Source of the DNA: Treponema sp.
GTDB taxonomy: Bacteria; Spirochaetota; Spirochaetia; Treponematales; Treponemataceae
Length of the DNA stretch: 44,978 nucleotides
Reading direction: 5' to 3'
Assembly (NCBI GenBank): GCA_017449265.1
Contig: JAFSJW010000107.1
Span: forward strand, 1 to 44,978
Position numbers and translations under genes: made by a program. Shown here one piece after another: positions 14,694 through 25,001 of this stretch. The notes under the pieces were generated by a model, which was not told the DNA's origin, did no database searches, and worked only from the letters and a program-made list of their open reading frames with translations. Each line of letters starts with the position of its first letter. Position 1 is the stretch's first letter.

Positions 14694-16067
14694 TTATGCT
14701 CCCATGTATTTTTCGATAAGCTCCGGCTTAATTCTGTAAAGCTCATTTCTAGGAAGAATTTTTAAAAGCTCCCAGCCTAAGTTCAGAGTTTCTTCTATTG
14801 AGCGGTTCTCATATTCGCCTTGCGTGAAGAACTTTGCCTCGAACTCTTCTCCGAATTTCAAGTATTGCCTGTCTTCTTTTCCAAGCTCTTCCTCACCGAT
14901 GATTGCGGCAAGGCTTCTGATTGACTTGACTTTTGAATAAGCCGCAAAAAGCTGGCTTGATACGGCAGAATGGTCTTCGCGTGTCATTCCTTCTCCGATT
15001 CCATCCTTCATAAGGCGGGAAAGTGACGGAAGCCCCGATACTGGCGGGTAAATGCCTTTCTGGGAAAGCTCTCTGTCAAGAACAATCTGACCTTCGGTAA
15101 TGTAGCCGGTAAGGTCTGGAATAGGGTGAGAAATGTCATCGTTCGGCATGGAAAGAATAGGAATCTGCGTGATAGAACCTGTTGAACCTTTGATTTTTCC
15201 CGCACGCTCGTAAAGCTCGGCAAGGTTCGAGTACAAATAGCCAGGATAGCCTTTTCGTCCGGGAACTTCGCCGCGCGTGGTTGAAATTTCGCGCAAAGCT
15301 TCGCAGTAGTTCGTCATGTCAGTCATTACGACAAGAACATGCATATTTTTTTCGTAGGCAAGATACTCTGCCGCAGTCAGTGCGCAGCGCGGCGTGATGA
15401 TTCGTTCGATTGAAGGCGCGTCCGCAAGCGACTGGAACATTACGACTTTTGACAAAACTCCGGATTCCTCAAAAGAATGGATGAAGAACTGCGCCTGGTC
15501 GTACTTGATTCCCATGCCGGCGAAAACCATGACGAACTGCTCGTCCGAATTCAGAATTTTAGCCTGACGAATAATCTGAGCCGCAAGTTTGTTGTGCGGA
15601 AGTCCGTTTCCAGAGAAAATAGGGAGCTTCTGGCCCCGAATCAGCGTGTTCATTCCGTCGATTGATGATATTCCTGTTTGAATAAAGTCACGAGGATAGA
15701 CGCGGGCATACGGATTTATAGGCATTCCGTTCACATCGATTTTCTTGGACGATACAATCGGCGGAAGACCGTCTGCCGGCTCGCCAAGTCCGTTGAAAAT
15801 GCGCCCCAGAAGACCTTCCCCGACGCGAAGCTCCATTGGCTCGCCCAAAAACTCAACCGTGGTATCGTTCAGGTCGATTCCTGTCGTAGAGCCGAAAATC
15901 TGGACAATCGCAGTGTCTCGGTTCAGGTCGATTACTCGTCCTGTCTTTTTGTCACCGCTTTTGTCACGCACATAGACAATTTCGTTATATGAAACATTTT
16001 CTGGTCTTTTTACGACGATTATAGGTCCGTCAACAGAAGAGACCCCTACATATTCAACACCTTTCAT
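14694..16067 (-). CDS. atpB: V-type ATPase subunit B
   Basis: A 457-residue non-catalytic nucleotide-binding subunit of the V1 head. It has the B-subunit pattern S-G-N-G-L-P-H-N in place of a P-loop near residue 147, and [11 protein letters not shown] near 292-302. The length is normal. The ribosome site AAGGA lies 9 nt before the ATG. It lies 67 nt after the solute-binding lipoprotein gene and 6.5 kb downstream of atpA, which normally adjoins it, so it is probably transcribed with the inserted genes or from a weak promoter in the 67-nt gap. hepT follows, not atpD. Confidence 0.93.
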   Translation of the reverse strand: MKGVEYVGVSSVDGPIIVVKRPENVSYNEIVYVRDKSGDKKTGRVIDLNRDTAIVQIFGSTTGIDLNDTTVEFLGEPMELRVGEGLLGRIFNGLGEPADGLPPIVSSKKIDVNGMPINPYARVYPRDFIQTGISSIDGMNTLIRGQKLPIFSGNGLPHNKLAAQIIRQAKILNSDEQFVMVFAGMGIKYDQAQFFIHSFEESGVLSKVVMFQSLADAPSIERIITPRCALTAAEYLAYEKNMHVLVVMTDMTNYCEALREISTTRGEVPGRKGYPGYLYSNLAELYERAGKIKGSTGSITQIPILSMPNDDISHPIPDLTGYITEGQIVLDRELSQKGIYPPVSGLPSLSRLMKDGIGEGMTREDHSAVSSQLFAAYSKVKSIRSLAAIIGEEELGKEDRQYLKFGEEFEAKFFTQGEYENRSIEETLNLGWELLKILPRNELYRIKPELIEKYMGA

Positions 16068-16134
16068 TTTCTTTTCCTTTGAGGCAGCGTCAAAACACTG
16101 GTTTTTAGAGCTAACCTTATTTTGAAGTACGAAA

Positions 16135-17706
16135 TCAGAAAAGCCCGTTTTCCCGCGCTTTTTCGATTATTGATTTTTCCCAGTCTTTAAGGCCTGTTGC
16201 GTCAAGTTCCTGAACATAAGAATCCCAGTTTTCCTTCGTCAAGTTTCTTTTTCCGAGAACAAAATCAAGGATTCCCTGCCTGTACAATTTCTGCAAGTCC
16301 TCGTTGGCTTTTTCAAAGCTGAATCCGTCAATCCACGGCTTTGACTGCATCTTGCTGAGTATGTCGAGCGTGTTCATTTCTTCGCCGTTCAATCTTTTCC
16401 ATGTTGGGTAACGGTTTCGCAAAGATTCTGGTGAGTTGTGGTCAACAATCCACCTCATCTGGAGAAGCGGCTTTGCATCAACGGAAGTGTAAGCCTTTGA
16501 CGGGTCAGGAACTTTGTCCGTGATTTTTCCTGAATCAAGGTCAAACACCCAGTTTACATTCTCCTCCCCGTACCAGAGGTATGGATAAGCATCGGTGAAG
16601 AACCATTCGAGCATCTTTGCGATGAGCGGAACTTTTCCAAGTTCTGCGGCGCGCTTGTTGATTGCAAGGTAGTTCCATGATTGCGCGTTGATTCCAACGG
16701 CGGATTTTCCGTTCGGGCCTTCAGGCGGGTCGATTACAATCCACTCTCCGTTCGGAAATCGTTTGTCAAAAGGAGCGTAGTTGCTTTTTAGCGAATACGC
16801 CGCAAACTGCTCGCGCATAATTCCGAATCTTCCTTCTTTCCATGCGTTTCTGAAATCGTCCTTCTTGTATGCGAACCAGTTTGGGTCGATTACTTTTGAC
16901 TGAACCATGTTCCGGACATAGCTTATGGCGTCGTAGAACTCGGGTTTGTGGATATTGAGCATAGGATTTGCTTTGTCATAGCAAAGAGTTCCGCAAACGC
17001 CGAACGCTCCGAAAATTGGGGAGAACCTTTTTCCAAGTCCGTCCTCCTGCACATTCGCCTCGATGAAAGCACCGAATCCGTAAGTGTCGTCCTTTCCGTT
17101 TCCGTCCGGGTCGCCCGTAGTGAATGCCTGCATTACTGTAAAAAATTCATCTGTTGTTTTTGGAATAGCAAGCCCGAGCTTGTCGAGCCAGTCTTTCCTG
17201 ATTAGGATTCCTTCGTTTTTTGGAATGTTAGTGTTTGATGTTGGGTAAGAAAGCGAGAAAGTAAGCCCGTCTATCTGACCGGCTTTCTTTGCGGCATCGG
17301 TGTACAACATTCGGGAACGCTCGGGCATAAGCGCGAACATTCTGTCAACGCTTGTGATTTTGTTCTGCTTTGCAAACTCTACCATTGCTGTACGGCTTGT
17401 TCGGAAAATATCTGGAAGCGAATTTGTCTTTGCCGCCTGCATAATAATTGAATCAAGCTCGTTCGTATCAGTCGGAAGAGCTTTTAGTTTTAGGTCAATT
17501 CCAAGCTCGTTCCTGAGTTTTTCATATAAAAACCAGTCTGCAGGCGGTTCCCCAGCCTCTGACTGAGAAGGAATGTACCACATCGATATAGTCGACAGCT
17601 TTGGTCCTGCTTTAGGCTTCTCGCATGAGAAAAGTGAAAGCGTAAGGAGTGTCAAAACGCCTGCTCCTACGGTCTTTATTTTTTTTGAAATAAATTTTTT
17701 CATCAT
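16135..17706 (-). CDS. Extracellular solute-binding lipoprotein (family 1)
   Basis: A 523-residue lipoprotein with signal and lipobox L-F-S-C28. The rest has the large family 1 periplasmic binding-protein fold (I-S-M-W-Y-I-P at 40, L-P-D-I-F near 97, D-G-K-D-D-T-Y-G-F near 205, and many aromatic residues), like LplA-type oligosaccharide binders. No ABC permease or ATPase of a matching importer lies nearby, so it is an orphan binder. ATG 17706 follows a TATAAT box by 6 nt. It stands between the MATE gene and atpB on the same strand. Ligand unknown. Confidence 0.82.
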   Translation of the reverse strand: MMKKFISKKIKTVGAGVLTLLTLSLFSCEKPKAGPKLSTISMWYIPSQSEAGEPPADWFLYEKLRNELGIDLKLKALPTDTNELDSIIMQAAKTNSLPDIFRTSRTAMVEFAKQNKITSVDRMFALMPERSRMLYTDAAKKAGQIDGLTFSLSYPTSNTNIPKNEGILIRKDWLDKLGLAIPKTTDEFFTVMQAFTTGDPDGNGKDDTYGFGAFIEANVQEDGLGKRFSPIFGAFGVCGTLCYDKANPMLNIHKPEFYDAISYVRNMVQSKVIDPNWFAYKKDDFRNAWKEGRFGIMREQFAAYSLKSNYAPFDKRFPNGEWIVIDPPEGPNGKSAVGINAQSWNYLAINKRAAELGKVPLIAKMLEWFFTDAYPYLWYGEENVNWVFDLDSGKITDKVPDPSKAYTSVDAKPLLQMRWIVDHNSPESLRNRYPTWKRLNGEEMNTLDILSKMQSKPWIDGFSFEKANEDLQKLYRQGILDFVLGKRNLTKENWDSYVQELDATGLKDWEKSIIEKARENGLF

Positions 17707-17712
17707 ATATTA

Positions 17713-17718
17713 ATTATA
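17713..17718 (-). promoter_or_regulatory. TATAAT -10 box, leaderless start of solute-binding lipoprotein
   Basis: On the minus strand TATAAT is followed by TAATAT and then ATG 17706. No ribosome site is present. This promoter may also drive atpB and hepT/mntA downstream. Confidence 0.6.
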
Positions 17719-17753
17719 TCATCTAATTCAGTGTTCATAAATAGTTTATTCAA

Positions 17754-19136
17754 CTACTTTGATTTTTTTTCTTGATTCAGTTTTTTGAAGAACATGACGG
17801 CGAACGGAACTGATGCTGCGGCTGTCAGTATGTCGGCTGTGGCTTGAGCCGTCTGAACGCCCCGCAACCCGATTAGAGGCGGAAGAAAAAGAATTAATGG
17901 AATGAAAAAAAGCCCCTGCCTGAGCGAAGAAAGAATTGTTGCTTGCTCAGGCTGCCCCGTTGTCTGTAGCATAGTGTTGACGGCGAATATAATCGCATGC
18001 AGCGGAACTGCAATTGATTGTGCGCGCAGTGCTATTACGGCCGTGCTTATTACATTCGGGTCGTCCCTGAACACTCGTGCAATTGGGGCTGCGAAAATGA
18101 ACACTCCGAGCGCGAGTACAGAAAGAATTGCAAAAGTGATTTTGACCAGAAAAAAGAACCCGTCTTTTACTCGGTCGTATTTTTTCGCGCCGAAATTCAT
18201 TCCGCAGACAGGCTGGAAGCCTTGCCCAAGCCCCAGCGCAACGCTCATCAGAAGCATAAAGAGCCTGTTTGTGATTGCCATTGCCGCAATTACCGCATCC
18301 GCGCTGAAATTACAGGCAGGAGAAATCGCTCCGTATTTGCGCGCCTGCGTGTTCAGGACTATCATAGCGAAAGAACCTATTCCCTGACGGCAGAAAGACG
18401 GAAAACCTGTCCTGAATATGTTCAGATAGTCCTTTGCGTCGCGCGACACATTTCTGAGCGAAAAATCGGTGACGGATTTTTTTCTCAAAAACATTGAGAG
18501 CAAAATCGAAAAGCTGATGAGCTGGCTTGTGAGTGTTGCCAGAGCCGCGCCTTTCATTCCCAGTTTTAGGACGAATATGAAAATTGGGTCAAGGACAATA
18601 TTCAGAAGACCGCCCGAAATAAGCCCTACCATTCCGAGTGCGGCTTTTCCCTGCCAGCGGAGCTGATTGTTCATTACAAACGATGTTATGAAAAAAGGCG
18701 TTCCAATCAGTATGAATCTTGCGTAATCCCGCGCATAAGGAAGAATTGTGCTTGTTGCGCCCAGCTTAGTTGTGATTTCGTCCTGAAAAATGATTCCTGT
18801 CATGCCAAGCACAGTTCCGATTGAAAAAGCCGTCACGATTCCTGTGGAAGTGAACACGGACGCTTTCTTTATGTCGCCGCCGCCTAAAAGACGCGACACA
18901 ATGCTTCCTGACCCCATTCCAATCGTAAATCCGAACGCCTGCATTACTGCCATTATTGAAAAAATAATTCCGACGGCCCCGGAAGCCGGAGTTCCGAGCT
19001 TTGAGACAAAGAAAGTGTCCGCAGTGTTGTAAATTGCCGAAACCATCATTGAGCATATTGTGGGCACTGCATTTTTGAGAATCAGAACGCTGACTTTCTC
19101 CGTCAGCATAATTTCTACGGTCTGGTTTCTATCCAT
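17754..19136 (-). CDS. MATE-family multidrug/cation efflux transporter
   Basis: A 460-residue membrane protein with about twelve hydrophobic segments in two similar halves. The N-terminal pattern P-T-I-C-S-M-M-V-S-A-I-Y-N-T-A-D-T-F-F-V near 27-46 is typical of MATE pumps, as is G-L-G-Q-G-F-Q-P-V-C-G-M-N-F-G-A near 280-295. They expel drugs or metabolites using Na+ or H+ gradients. Start ATG 19136 is 4 nt after the ABC-F stop; a start at 19187 would overlap that gene by 47 nt. Together with the ABC-F gene it forms a plausible drug-resistance pair. Confidence 0.87.
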   Translation of the reverse strand: MDRNQTVEIMLTEKVSVLILKNAVPTICSMMVSAIYNTADTFFVSKLGTPASGAVGIIFSIMAVMQAFGFTIGMGSGSIVSRLLGGGDIKKASVFTSTGIVTAFSIGTVLGMTGIIFQDEITTKLGATSTILPYARDYARFILIGTPFFITSFVMNNQLRWQGKAALGMVGLISGGLLNIVLDPIFIFVLKLGMKGAALATLTSQLISFSILLSMFLRKKSVTDFSLRNVSRDAKDYLNIFRTGFPSFCRQGIGSFAMIVLNTQARKYGAISPACNFSADAVIAAMAITNRLFMLLMSVALGLGQGFQPVCGMNFGAKKYDRVKDGFFFLVKITFAILSVLALGVFIFAAPIARVFRDDPNVISTAVIALRAQSIAVPLHAIIFAVNTMLQTTGQPEQATILSSLRQGLFFIPLILFLPPLIGLRGVQTAQATADILTAAASVPFAVMFFKKLNQEKKSK

Positions 19137-19140
19137 CGTT

Positions 19141-21093
19141 TCAGTTGAATTCCTCAAGCGCAAGGGCGGCTTCTTCCCAGCGCTCATTCAGCTCATCGAG
19201 TTTTTTTGAAAGCTCTTCGATTTTTTTCTGCACTGATTTTGCTTTCTCGCCGTTCGAGTAGACTTCTTCTTTTGCCATAAGCTCTTCCTGCGCTTTTTTT
19301 TCGGCCTCAGTCTTTTCGATTTCTTCCTCAATTTGTGAAACGAGTTTTTCCGATTTGCGTTTTTCAGCATCAATCTTTTTTTGTTCCTGCCATGAGCGTT
19401 TTCCCTCAGAAAGCTCCTGTGCTACAAGAGGTTTTTGTGCGGCGTTGGATGTAGTTTCCGCTGTCGGAACAAGCCCGTTCTTCTCGTCCTCAAGTCGCTG
19501 CATATAGTATTCGTAGCCGCCGGGGAAAGTGCGGTGCTTTCCGTCCTTAAGCTCAAGGACGCGTGTTGCGAGAGATTCGATGAAGCCTCTGTCGTGGCTT
19601 ACGAAAATGACCGTTCCGCCGAAAGACTGCAATGCCTCCAGAAGAACATCTTTTGAGTGCATGTCAAGGTGGTTCGTAGGTTCGTCAAGAATCAGAAGAT
19701 TGACAGGATGCAAAAGCAGCTTTAAGAGCGCGACTCTGGATTTTTCTCCGCCGGAAAGAACATCAATCTTTTTGAAAACATCGTCACCACGGAAAAGGAA
19801 CGCGCCGAGCATATCCCGCACTTTTGGAATAAGCTCAAGCGGGCAGGTGCTTTCAATTTCCTCAAGGACGGTCTGGCTTCCTTTGAGCCGCTCGGCGTTG
19901 TCCTGAGAGAAATACCCTGTTGCAACTCCTGAACCTAGCTTGACTGTGCCTGAGAAATTCGGGTCAACGCCCGCAAGTATCCTGAGCAGAGTTGATTTTC
20001 CCGCGCCGTTGTGTCCTGCAACAACGAGCCTGTCGCCGTTCTCAAGGAGCAAGTCAAGGTTATCAAGCACATTTTTCTTTCCGTCATAAGATTTCGTTAT
20101 TTTTTCAAGCGTGGCGACAAGACGGCCTGAGTGTGGTGCGGGCGGAAATTTGAAATGAATCTTTTTCAGCGACTCAGGGATTACGATTTCGTTCTCCTTG
20201 ATTTTATCAAGCATTTTTTGTCTTTCCTGAGCTTGGGCTGCTTTTGTTGCTTTTGCCCCGAACCTCGTTATGAATTCTTCAAGGTGCTGAATTTCAGCCT
20301 GCTGCTTTTCATACTCATGAATCAGTGTTTCAAGTTCCGTTTCGCGGACTTTCTCATAATGCGAGAAATTTCCCGGATATTTTCGCAAATCTCCGCCGAA
20401 AAGCTCGTAGACTTCGTTAATCGTGTGGTCAAGAAAATATCTGTCATGGCTTACGAGCAAAAATCCGCCTTTGAAATTGTTCAGAAATGTTTCAAGCCAT
20501 TCACGCGCCTCAATGTCAAGATAATTCGTAGGCTCGTCAAGAAGAAGAATGTGCGGGTTCACCATAAGGCTTTTTGCGAGCGCGATTCTCATCTGCCAGC
20601 CGCCTGAGAATTCTTCGCACTGCTTATCCAAGTCGGAAGGGGAGAATCCAAGACCCATGAGAACTTGCTCCGCCATTGCGCCGCGGCGGTTCCAGCCAGA
20701 TGATTCAAGCTCTGTTATGATTGCGTCGTGTCTTTCCAAAAGAGCCTTTTGGTTTCCGCGGCCGTCTTTGAGGTCGTCCCCGATTGAGTCAAGTTCTTTT
20801 TGCAGCTCGTAGCCGAACGAGAACGCTTTGTCCGCTTCTTCACGGAGCGTGCAGCCGTGATGGGTAAGCCCGCTTTGAGGAAGATACGCTATCCTTGTGT
20901 TTTTTTGCGCGACTCTCTGACCAGAGTCTGGGGGAACAAGCCCCGCCATGATTTTTATGAGCGTTGATTTTCCGCTTCCGTTTGCCCCCGTAAGAGCCGC
21001 TTTTGTTCCTTGCGCAAGGTTTACTGAAACATTTTTTAATATGTCCCTGTCACCGAATGAGAGGGAAACTTGTGAAAACTGAACGAATGCCAT
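19141..21093 (-). CDS. ABC-F ATPase (ribosome-associated type)
   Basis: A 650-residue protein with two ABC domains and no membrane segment. Walker A: GANGSGKST near 37 and GHNGAGKST near 352. Signature: F-S-G-G-W-Q-M-R near 163 and L-S-G-G-E-K-S-R near 440. The charged inter-domain linker about 240-310 is the segment that reaches the ribosome exit or peptidyl-transferase site in this family, and about 545-650 is a C-terminal Lys/Glu-rich coiled coil. Some ABC-F proteins give resistance to ribosome-targeting antibiotics, others regulate translation; which applies is not visible. A 51-bp palindrome lies 25-75 nt upstream. Confidence 0.9.
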   Translation of the reverse strand: MAFVQFSQVSLSFGDRDILKNVSVNLAQGTKAALTGANGSGKSTLIKIMAGLVPPDSGQRVAQKNTRIAYLPQSGLTHHGCTLREEADKAFSFGYELQKELDSIGDDLKDGRGNQKALLERHDAIITELESSGWNRRGAMAEQVLMGLGFSPSDLDKQCEEFSGGWQMRIALAKSLMVNPHILLLDEPTNYLDIEAREWLETFLNNFKGGFLLVSHDRYFLDHTINEVYELFGGDLRKYPGNFSHYEKVRETELETLIHEYEKQQAEIQHLEEFITRFGAKATKAAQAQERQKMLDKIKENEIVIPESLKKIHFKFPPAPHSGRLVATLEKITKSYDGKKNVLDNLDLLLENGDRLVVAGHNGAGKSTLLRILAGVDPNFSGTVKLGSGVATGYFSQDNAERLKGSQTVLEEIESTCPLELIPKVRDMLGAFLFRGDDVFKKIDVLSGGEKSRVALLKLLLHPVNLLILDEPTNHLDMHSKDVLLEALQSFGGTVIFVSHDRGFIESLATRVLELKDGKHRTFPGGYEYYMQRLEDEKNGLVPTAETTSNAAQKPLVAQELSEGKRSWQEQKKIDAEKRKSEKLVSQIEEEIEKTEAEKKAQEELMAKEEVYSNGEKAKSVQKKIEELSKKLDELNERWEEAALALEEFN

Positions 21094-21117
21094 TTTTTTC
21101 CTTAATTTATCGTTTTA

Positions 21118-21168
21118 TTTGAACCAGTCAAATCATTTGACTTGCTCAAATCATTTGACTGGTTCAAA
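21118..21168. promoter_or_regulatory. 51-bp near-perfect palindrome upstream of the ABC-F gene
   Basis: There are 23-bp arms with a single mismatch around a 5-nt centre. Inside, the 13-bp palindrome TCAAATCATTTGA occurs twice (21128-21140 and 21146-21158). It overlaps the last codons and stop of the upstream lipoprotein gene and lies 25 nt before the ABC-F start codon. No T-tract follows in either direction, so it is an odd terminator; an attenuator or a two-site operator is as likely. Confidence 0.6.
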
Positions 21169-22491
21169 GAACATGACCAGCGCGCTTGTTCCGCTCTCCG
21201 TGATGAACTTTTCCCCGTCCTTCACTTCTGCGTGAACTGCGTCCTCAAGTCTAAGACCTTCGGCGGTGAGCTTGTAGAAGAAATTGATTTTTTTTGCGCC
21301 TCCGAATGTGAATGTGAGGACTCCGTCGTATGCGCCTCTGAGCGATTTTGCCAGGAAATATTCTACGCTTATGCGGGCCGAGTTTGCGATTGATGCGTCC
21401 ACAAGCCCCTGCTGGACTATAAGCCCGTTATCGAGCCATGTAACATAGCCGTCATCGGAGAAGAAAATCGTTCCGTAGCTGGAGCTTGTGAACTTTGGAC
21501 CTGCGCCTGCTATTTTTGAAAGAATCCTTTCCCGGCGCGATTTTTCTTCGTCTATGAGCGCGGACAAGTCAAAATCGTCTCCGAACGCAACGAAATTCTG
21601 CATTCGGATTTTTCTGTTAGAATCGAAGAACTGAACCGAAATTAAATTTTCGTCCCGAATTGTTACATTGACTTTAGTTCCGTCAAGCTGATACTGCTTT
21701 CCGTACAGCTTTGAGATTCCTCCGAAATCCCAGGAATAATCGTCTTCGGCTGTTCTCAGTGTTACAAAACCAGAAGTGTTTCCGAAATCAAATCCGAACG
21801 ACGGGTTCATTTTCTCAAGGTCAATGCGCTCGTTTTTTATCATCGAGTCAAATTCTTCAGGATACCAACGCTTTTTCAGCGCGTTCTCTAAAATTTCATC
21901 CGTCTTTTCTTTCTCATCGTCTTTTGATGCAATCTGAACTGACGATTTTACATCGATTCCGGCTGTGAAAAGCTCCAGATTGTGCGAAAAACACCAGCCC
22001 TGAGTTCCTGTTTCGGTAAGAACCCTGAGCCATTCGCCTTCCATTTCATTTTTTCCGTTCGATACGCTCTGACCGTTTCCCTTGTAAAGAACTCGGATGA
22101 TTTCGTCTTTCCTTAGCCTGTAAACTTGCTTTGAGGTGTTGACTGTTTCCGAGCGCACAGGAAGCCCGTCCAGCTTGACGACAGCGTACACATGCTCGAA
22201 TTCAGAAAATTTTTTTGCCCTTGCGATTGCCTTTGACTTACTTTCGGGTGCGGTAAGCTGCCATTCTGGTACTTCAAATTTTTCTTCCGCGCCAAGCTCC
22301 GTGATTACATATTCATGGAAGATATTTGATTTTATATGAACTTTTACAATCTGCCCGTCCTCAAGGTTATGCTCCGCATCGCTCCAAAGAACGACACTGT
22401 AGCCGAGCGAGCGCGAGCATGAAATCAGCAGGAACAAAAAAATCGATACGATGAAAATCATTGCCGGAAACCGGCAGAATTTCTTAGCCAT
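21151..22491 (-). CDS. SH3-like domain lipoprotein
   Basis: A 446-residue protein with signal and lipobox L-L-I-S-C25. Residues about 105-175 form a bacterial SH3 domain (GLPVRSETVNTSKQV .. GEWLRVLTETGTQGWCFSHNL). The C-terminal 250 residues are beta-rich with no recognised family. The ribosome site GTGAGG lies 8 nt before the ATG. It comes first after the terminator that closes the atpA operon. It ends inside the 51-bp palindrome. Similar lipoproteins occur in treponemes; a function is not known to me. Confidence 0.75.
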   Translation of the reverse strand: MAKKFCRFPAMIFIVSIFLFLLISCSRSLGYSVVLWSDAEHNLEDGQIVKVHIKSNIFHEYVITELGAEEKFEVPEWQLTAPESKSKAIARAKKFSEFEHVYAVVKLDGLPVRSETVNTSKQVYRLRKDEIIRVLYKGNGQSVSNGKNEMEGEWLRVLTETGTQGWCFSHNLELFTAGIDVKSSVQIASKDDEKEKTDEILENALKKRWYPEEFDSMIKNERIDLEKMNPSFGFDFGNTSGFVTLRTAEDDYSWDFGGISKLYGKQYQLDGTKVNVTIRDENLISVQFFDSNRKIRMQNFVAFGDDFDLSALIDEEKSRRERILSKIAGAGPKFTSSSYGTIFFSDDGYVTWLDNGLIVQQGLVDASIANSARISVEYFLAKSLRGAYDGVLTFTFGGAKKINFFYKLTAEGLRLEDAVHAEVKDGEKFITESGTSALVMFFEPVK

Positions 22492-22513
22492 ATAAAAACC
22501 TCACAAAAAAAAG

Positions 22514-22586
22514 TGGGCTGCCCAAAAAGAACGAAATGCGTCGCAAGCGTGACGACCACTTGCAATCGAACTTTTTGGACAGCCCA
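22514..22586 (-). terminator. Long-stem terminator directly after atpA
   Basis: The outer stem TGGGCTGnCCAAAAAG pairs with CTTTTTGGnCAGCCCA across a 41-nt centre, and on the minus strand it is followed by ACTTTTTTTT. It starts 8 nt after the atpA stop. It belongs to the GGGCTGNCC family also seen at 32323 and 37005. It should end the secG-to-atpA transcript. Confidence 0.75.
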
Positions 22587-22593
22587 TTTTGAC

Positions 22594-24360
22594 TTAGCGT
22601 CTGTAAAGCCGCGCGACTTCGCTTATCTGGTCTTCAAGCCGCTTTTCGATTTCATGAATCAGCTCAAGCTTGTCGTTGGGAACCGACGATTTTATTCGCA
22701 CTATTTCGTCTTTCACCGAAAGCGATGCGATTTTTACGAGCGGAACTCCCGATTTGATAAGAGCTAGCCCTTTCTCGTAGAATTGCATTATCAAAAGCAG
22801 GATTAAAATCTGCTTCTCTGGAACAGAATACACATCCACGGCATCGAACGCACTCTGTTGTAAGAATCCGTTCTTTATCATATCTGCCACAGTAAGGATG
22901 ATTTTTTTCTCGTCAGGAAGCGCGTCTGGTCCAATCAGGCGCACAATCTGCTCAAGCCTCTGCTCCTCTTTTAGCAAATCAAGTGCCGAAAGTCGAACGC
23001 TTGCCCATCTTGAGTCAAGCTTGTCCCACCATTCGCGTATTTCGTCCGCATATTCGGAATAGCTTTCAATCCAGCCGATAGCAGGATAATGGCGCGCATT
23101 TGCCAAAGCTCTGTCCAAAGCCCAGAAGCAGCGGATAAAACGCTTGGTATGCTGTGTGACTGGTTCTGAGAAGTCGCCTCCTGGAGGTGATACCGCACCA
23201 ATTACTGAAACAGAGCCTTCCTCTCCGCACAAGGCGTTTACGCGGCCTGCGCGCTCGTAGAACTCAGCGAGGCGCGTCGGAAGATAAGCCGGGAATCCTT
23301 CCTCTGCCGGCATTTCCTCCATTCGTCCTGAAAGCTCGCGAAGAGCTTCTGCCCAGCGCGATGTTGAGTCTGCCATGATTGCAACATGCATTCCCATGTC
23401 GCGGTAATATTCGGCGAGCGTTATTCCTGAGTAAAGGGAAACTTCGCGCGCCGCAACAGGCATATTCGATGTGTTCGCGATGAGGATAGTGCGCTCCATG
23501 AGAGAGCGGCCCGTGCGCGGGTCTATGAGGGTAGGAAATTCCGTAAGAACATCCGTCATTTCGTTGCCACGCTCACCGCATCCGATATATACGATTAAGT
23601 CCGCATCGCACCATTTTGCAATTGCGTGCTGGGTCATTGTTTTTCCCGTTCCGAAGCCGCCCGGAATTGCGGCTGTTCCGCCCTTACTAAGCGGAAAGAA
23701 CACATCGATTACACGCTGACCTGTGATGAGAGGCTGGCTTACCTCCAGCTTCTTTGTGAACGGACGCGGCGTTCTGAGCGGCCAGTAATGGCTCAGTTTA
23801 AGCTCTTCGCCAAGCTCCGTAGTACCAATAACCTCATCAACAGTGTATTCGCCGTTTCCTTTGAAAGAAGTCAGCGTTTTTCCCCTGATTGCTGGCGGAA
23901 CCATGATTTTGTGCTTTATTGAGGCTGTTTCCTGAACGAAGCCAAGCACGGTCCCAGGCTGAATTGCGGAACCTTCCGTAATGCCAGCAGCACTTTCCAG
24001 CTTCCATTTTTTTGATATATCGATTGGCTCGGTCCGCTCGCCAGGAATAAGAAACGCACCCGAGTTATTGTACATTGATTCTAGCGGACGCTGGATTCCG
24101 TCGTAAATCGTTCCGACAAGTCCAGGACCCAGCCTGAGTGAGAGAGGTCTTCCTGACGAAATTACATCCTCACCGATTTTCATGCCAGTATTTTCTTCGT
24201 AGACCTGAATCGTGGCGTTTCCTTCGCTTTGCCTGATGATTTCGCCGATGATTTTCTTCTCGCCTACATCAACCACATCGTAGAGACCGCAGCCGTCAAG
24301 CCCTTCTGCATATACGATAGGACCTGAAATTCGTGTGATTTTGCCTTTTATTTCGCTCAT
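22594..24360 (-). CDS. atpA: V-type ATPase catalytic subunit A
   Basis: A 588-residue catalytic subunit with P-loop G-G-F-G-T-G-K-T near residue 230, the G-E-R-G-N-E-M-T-D motif near 257, the S-R-W-A-E-A-L-R-E segment near 330, and [10 protein letters not shown] near 390. The extra A-specific insertion near 120-190 distinguishes it from F-type beta subunits. It hydrolyses or makes ATP in the V1 head. Its start overlaps the atpE stop by 4 nt (ATGA). A strong terminator follows, so subunit B is not on the same transcript. Confidence 0.95.
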   Translation of the reverse strand: MSEIKGKITRISGPIVYAEGLDGCGLYDVVDVGEKKIIGEIIRQSEGNATIQVYEENTGMKIGEDVISSGRPLSLRLGPGLVGTIYDGIQRPLESMYNNSGAFLIPGERTEPIDISKKWKLESAAGITEGSAIQPGTVLGFVQETASIKHKIMVPPAIRGKTLTSFKGNGEYTVDEVIGTTELGEELKLSHYWPLRTPRPFTKKLEVSQPLITGQRVIDVFFPLSKGGTAAIPGGFGTGKTMTQHAIAKWCDADLIVYIGCGERGNEMTDVLTEFPTLIDPRTGRSLMERTILIANTSNMPVAAREVSLYSGITLAEYYRDMGMHVAIMADSTSRWAEALRELSGRMEEMPAEEGFPAYLPTRLAEFYERAGRVNALCGEEGSVSVIGAVSPPGGDFSEPVTQHTKRFIRCFWALDRALANARHYPAIGWIESYSEYADEIREWWDKLDSRWASVRLSALDLLKEEQRLEQIVRLIGPDALPDEKKIILTVADMIKNGFLQQSAFDAVDVYSVPEKQILILLLIMQFYEKGLALIKSGVPLVKIASLSVKDEIVRIKSSVPNDKLELIHEIEKRLEDQISEVARLYRR

Positions 24361-24983
24361 TGCGGTAATTTTCCTCCGAACAAAGTTGAGGCAAGCTCAA
24401 AACTGTATTTGTCTTTAAGCTCGCGTACAATCTGATCAATCGTCAGACGAATGCGAACTTTTTTGTCTTCGCTTTCAAGAATGATTCCCTCGTGGATTTC
24501 GTTTCCTTTAGCCGCTTCTTCGCCTGACTCATTAAATGAAATCTCTGTTACGCCGAGAACCGAAGTCCCTAACATATTCTTCGCTGAGCTTACACTTATA
24601 CCGAAAACAGTGGCATTGAATTTTTTTCCGCCGATAACGCCGCCCAAACTTTGAAAACGCTTTTCAATCAAAGAGAGCCGTTTTTCCGTCCCGATGTTTT
24701 TCAGATAATCATTCAGAGCTTTTGAAACAGAGTCATCATAGAACGAAACAAGAAAACGCTCTTTCTCAAGGGGAAGGGCGGCTTCAAGATTTTTCTCGAA
24801 CTGATTGAATTTTGAGCCGTAATACTTTTCTTTCTGCTCTTCTGCTTCTTTTACGCGCGATTCAACATCGGACAAAATTTTCTCTGCCTCTGCCTCCGCA
24901 TTTTTCAGAATTTTATCTGCTTTCTTGCGTGCATCGGCCTCAATTTCTTTGTCGAGAATCTCAGTGGACCTTAATTCTTCCAT
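24357..24983 (-). CDS. atpE: V-type ATPase subunit E (peripheral stalk)
   Basis: A 208-residue protein. Residues 1-75 are a long Lys/Glu/Ala coiled coil ([18 protein letters not shown]..), followed by a compact C-terminal domain, the standard build of subunit E, which forms the peripheral stalk with subunit G. It overlaps atpA by 4 nt, and 18 nt separate it from atpF. Confidence 0.85.
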   Translation of the reverse strand: MEELRSTEILDKEIEADARKKADKILKNAEAEAEKILSDVESRVKEAEEQKEKYYGSKFNQFEKNLEAALPLEKERFLVSFYDDSVSKALNDYLKNIGTEKRLSLIEKRFQSLGGVIGGKKFNATVFGISVSSAKNMLGTSVLGVTEISFNESGEEAAKGNEIHEGIILESEDKKVRIRLTIDQIVRELKDKYSFELASTLFGGKLPQ

Positions 24984-25001
24984 TTTACTTCCAAATTTGT
25001 A

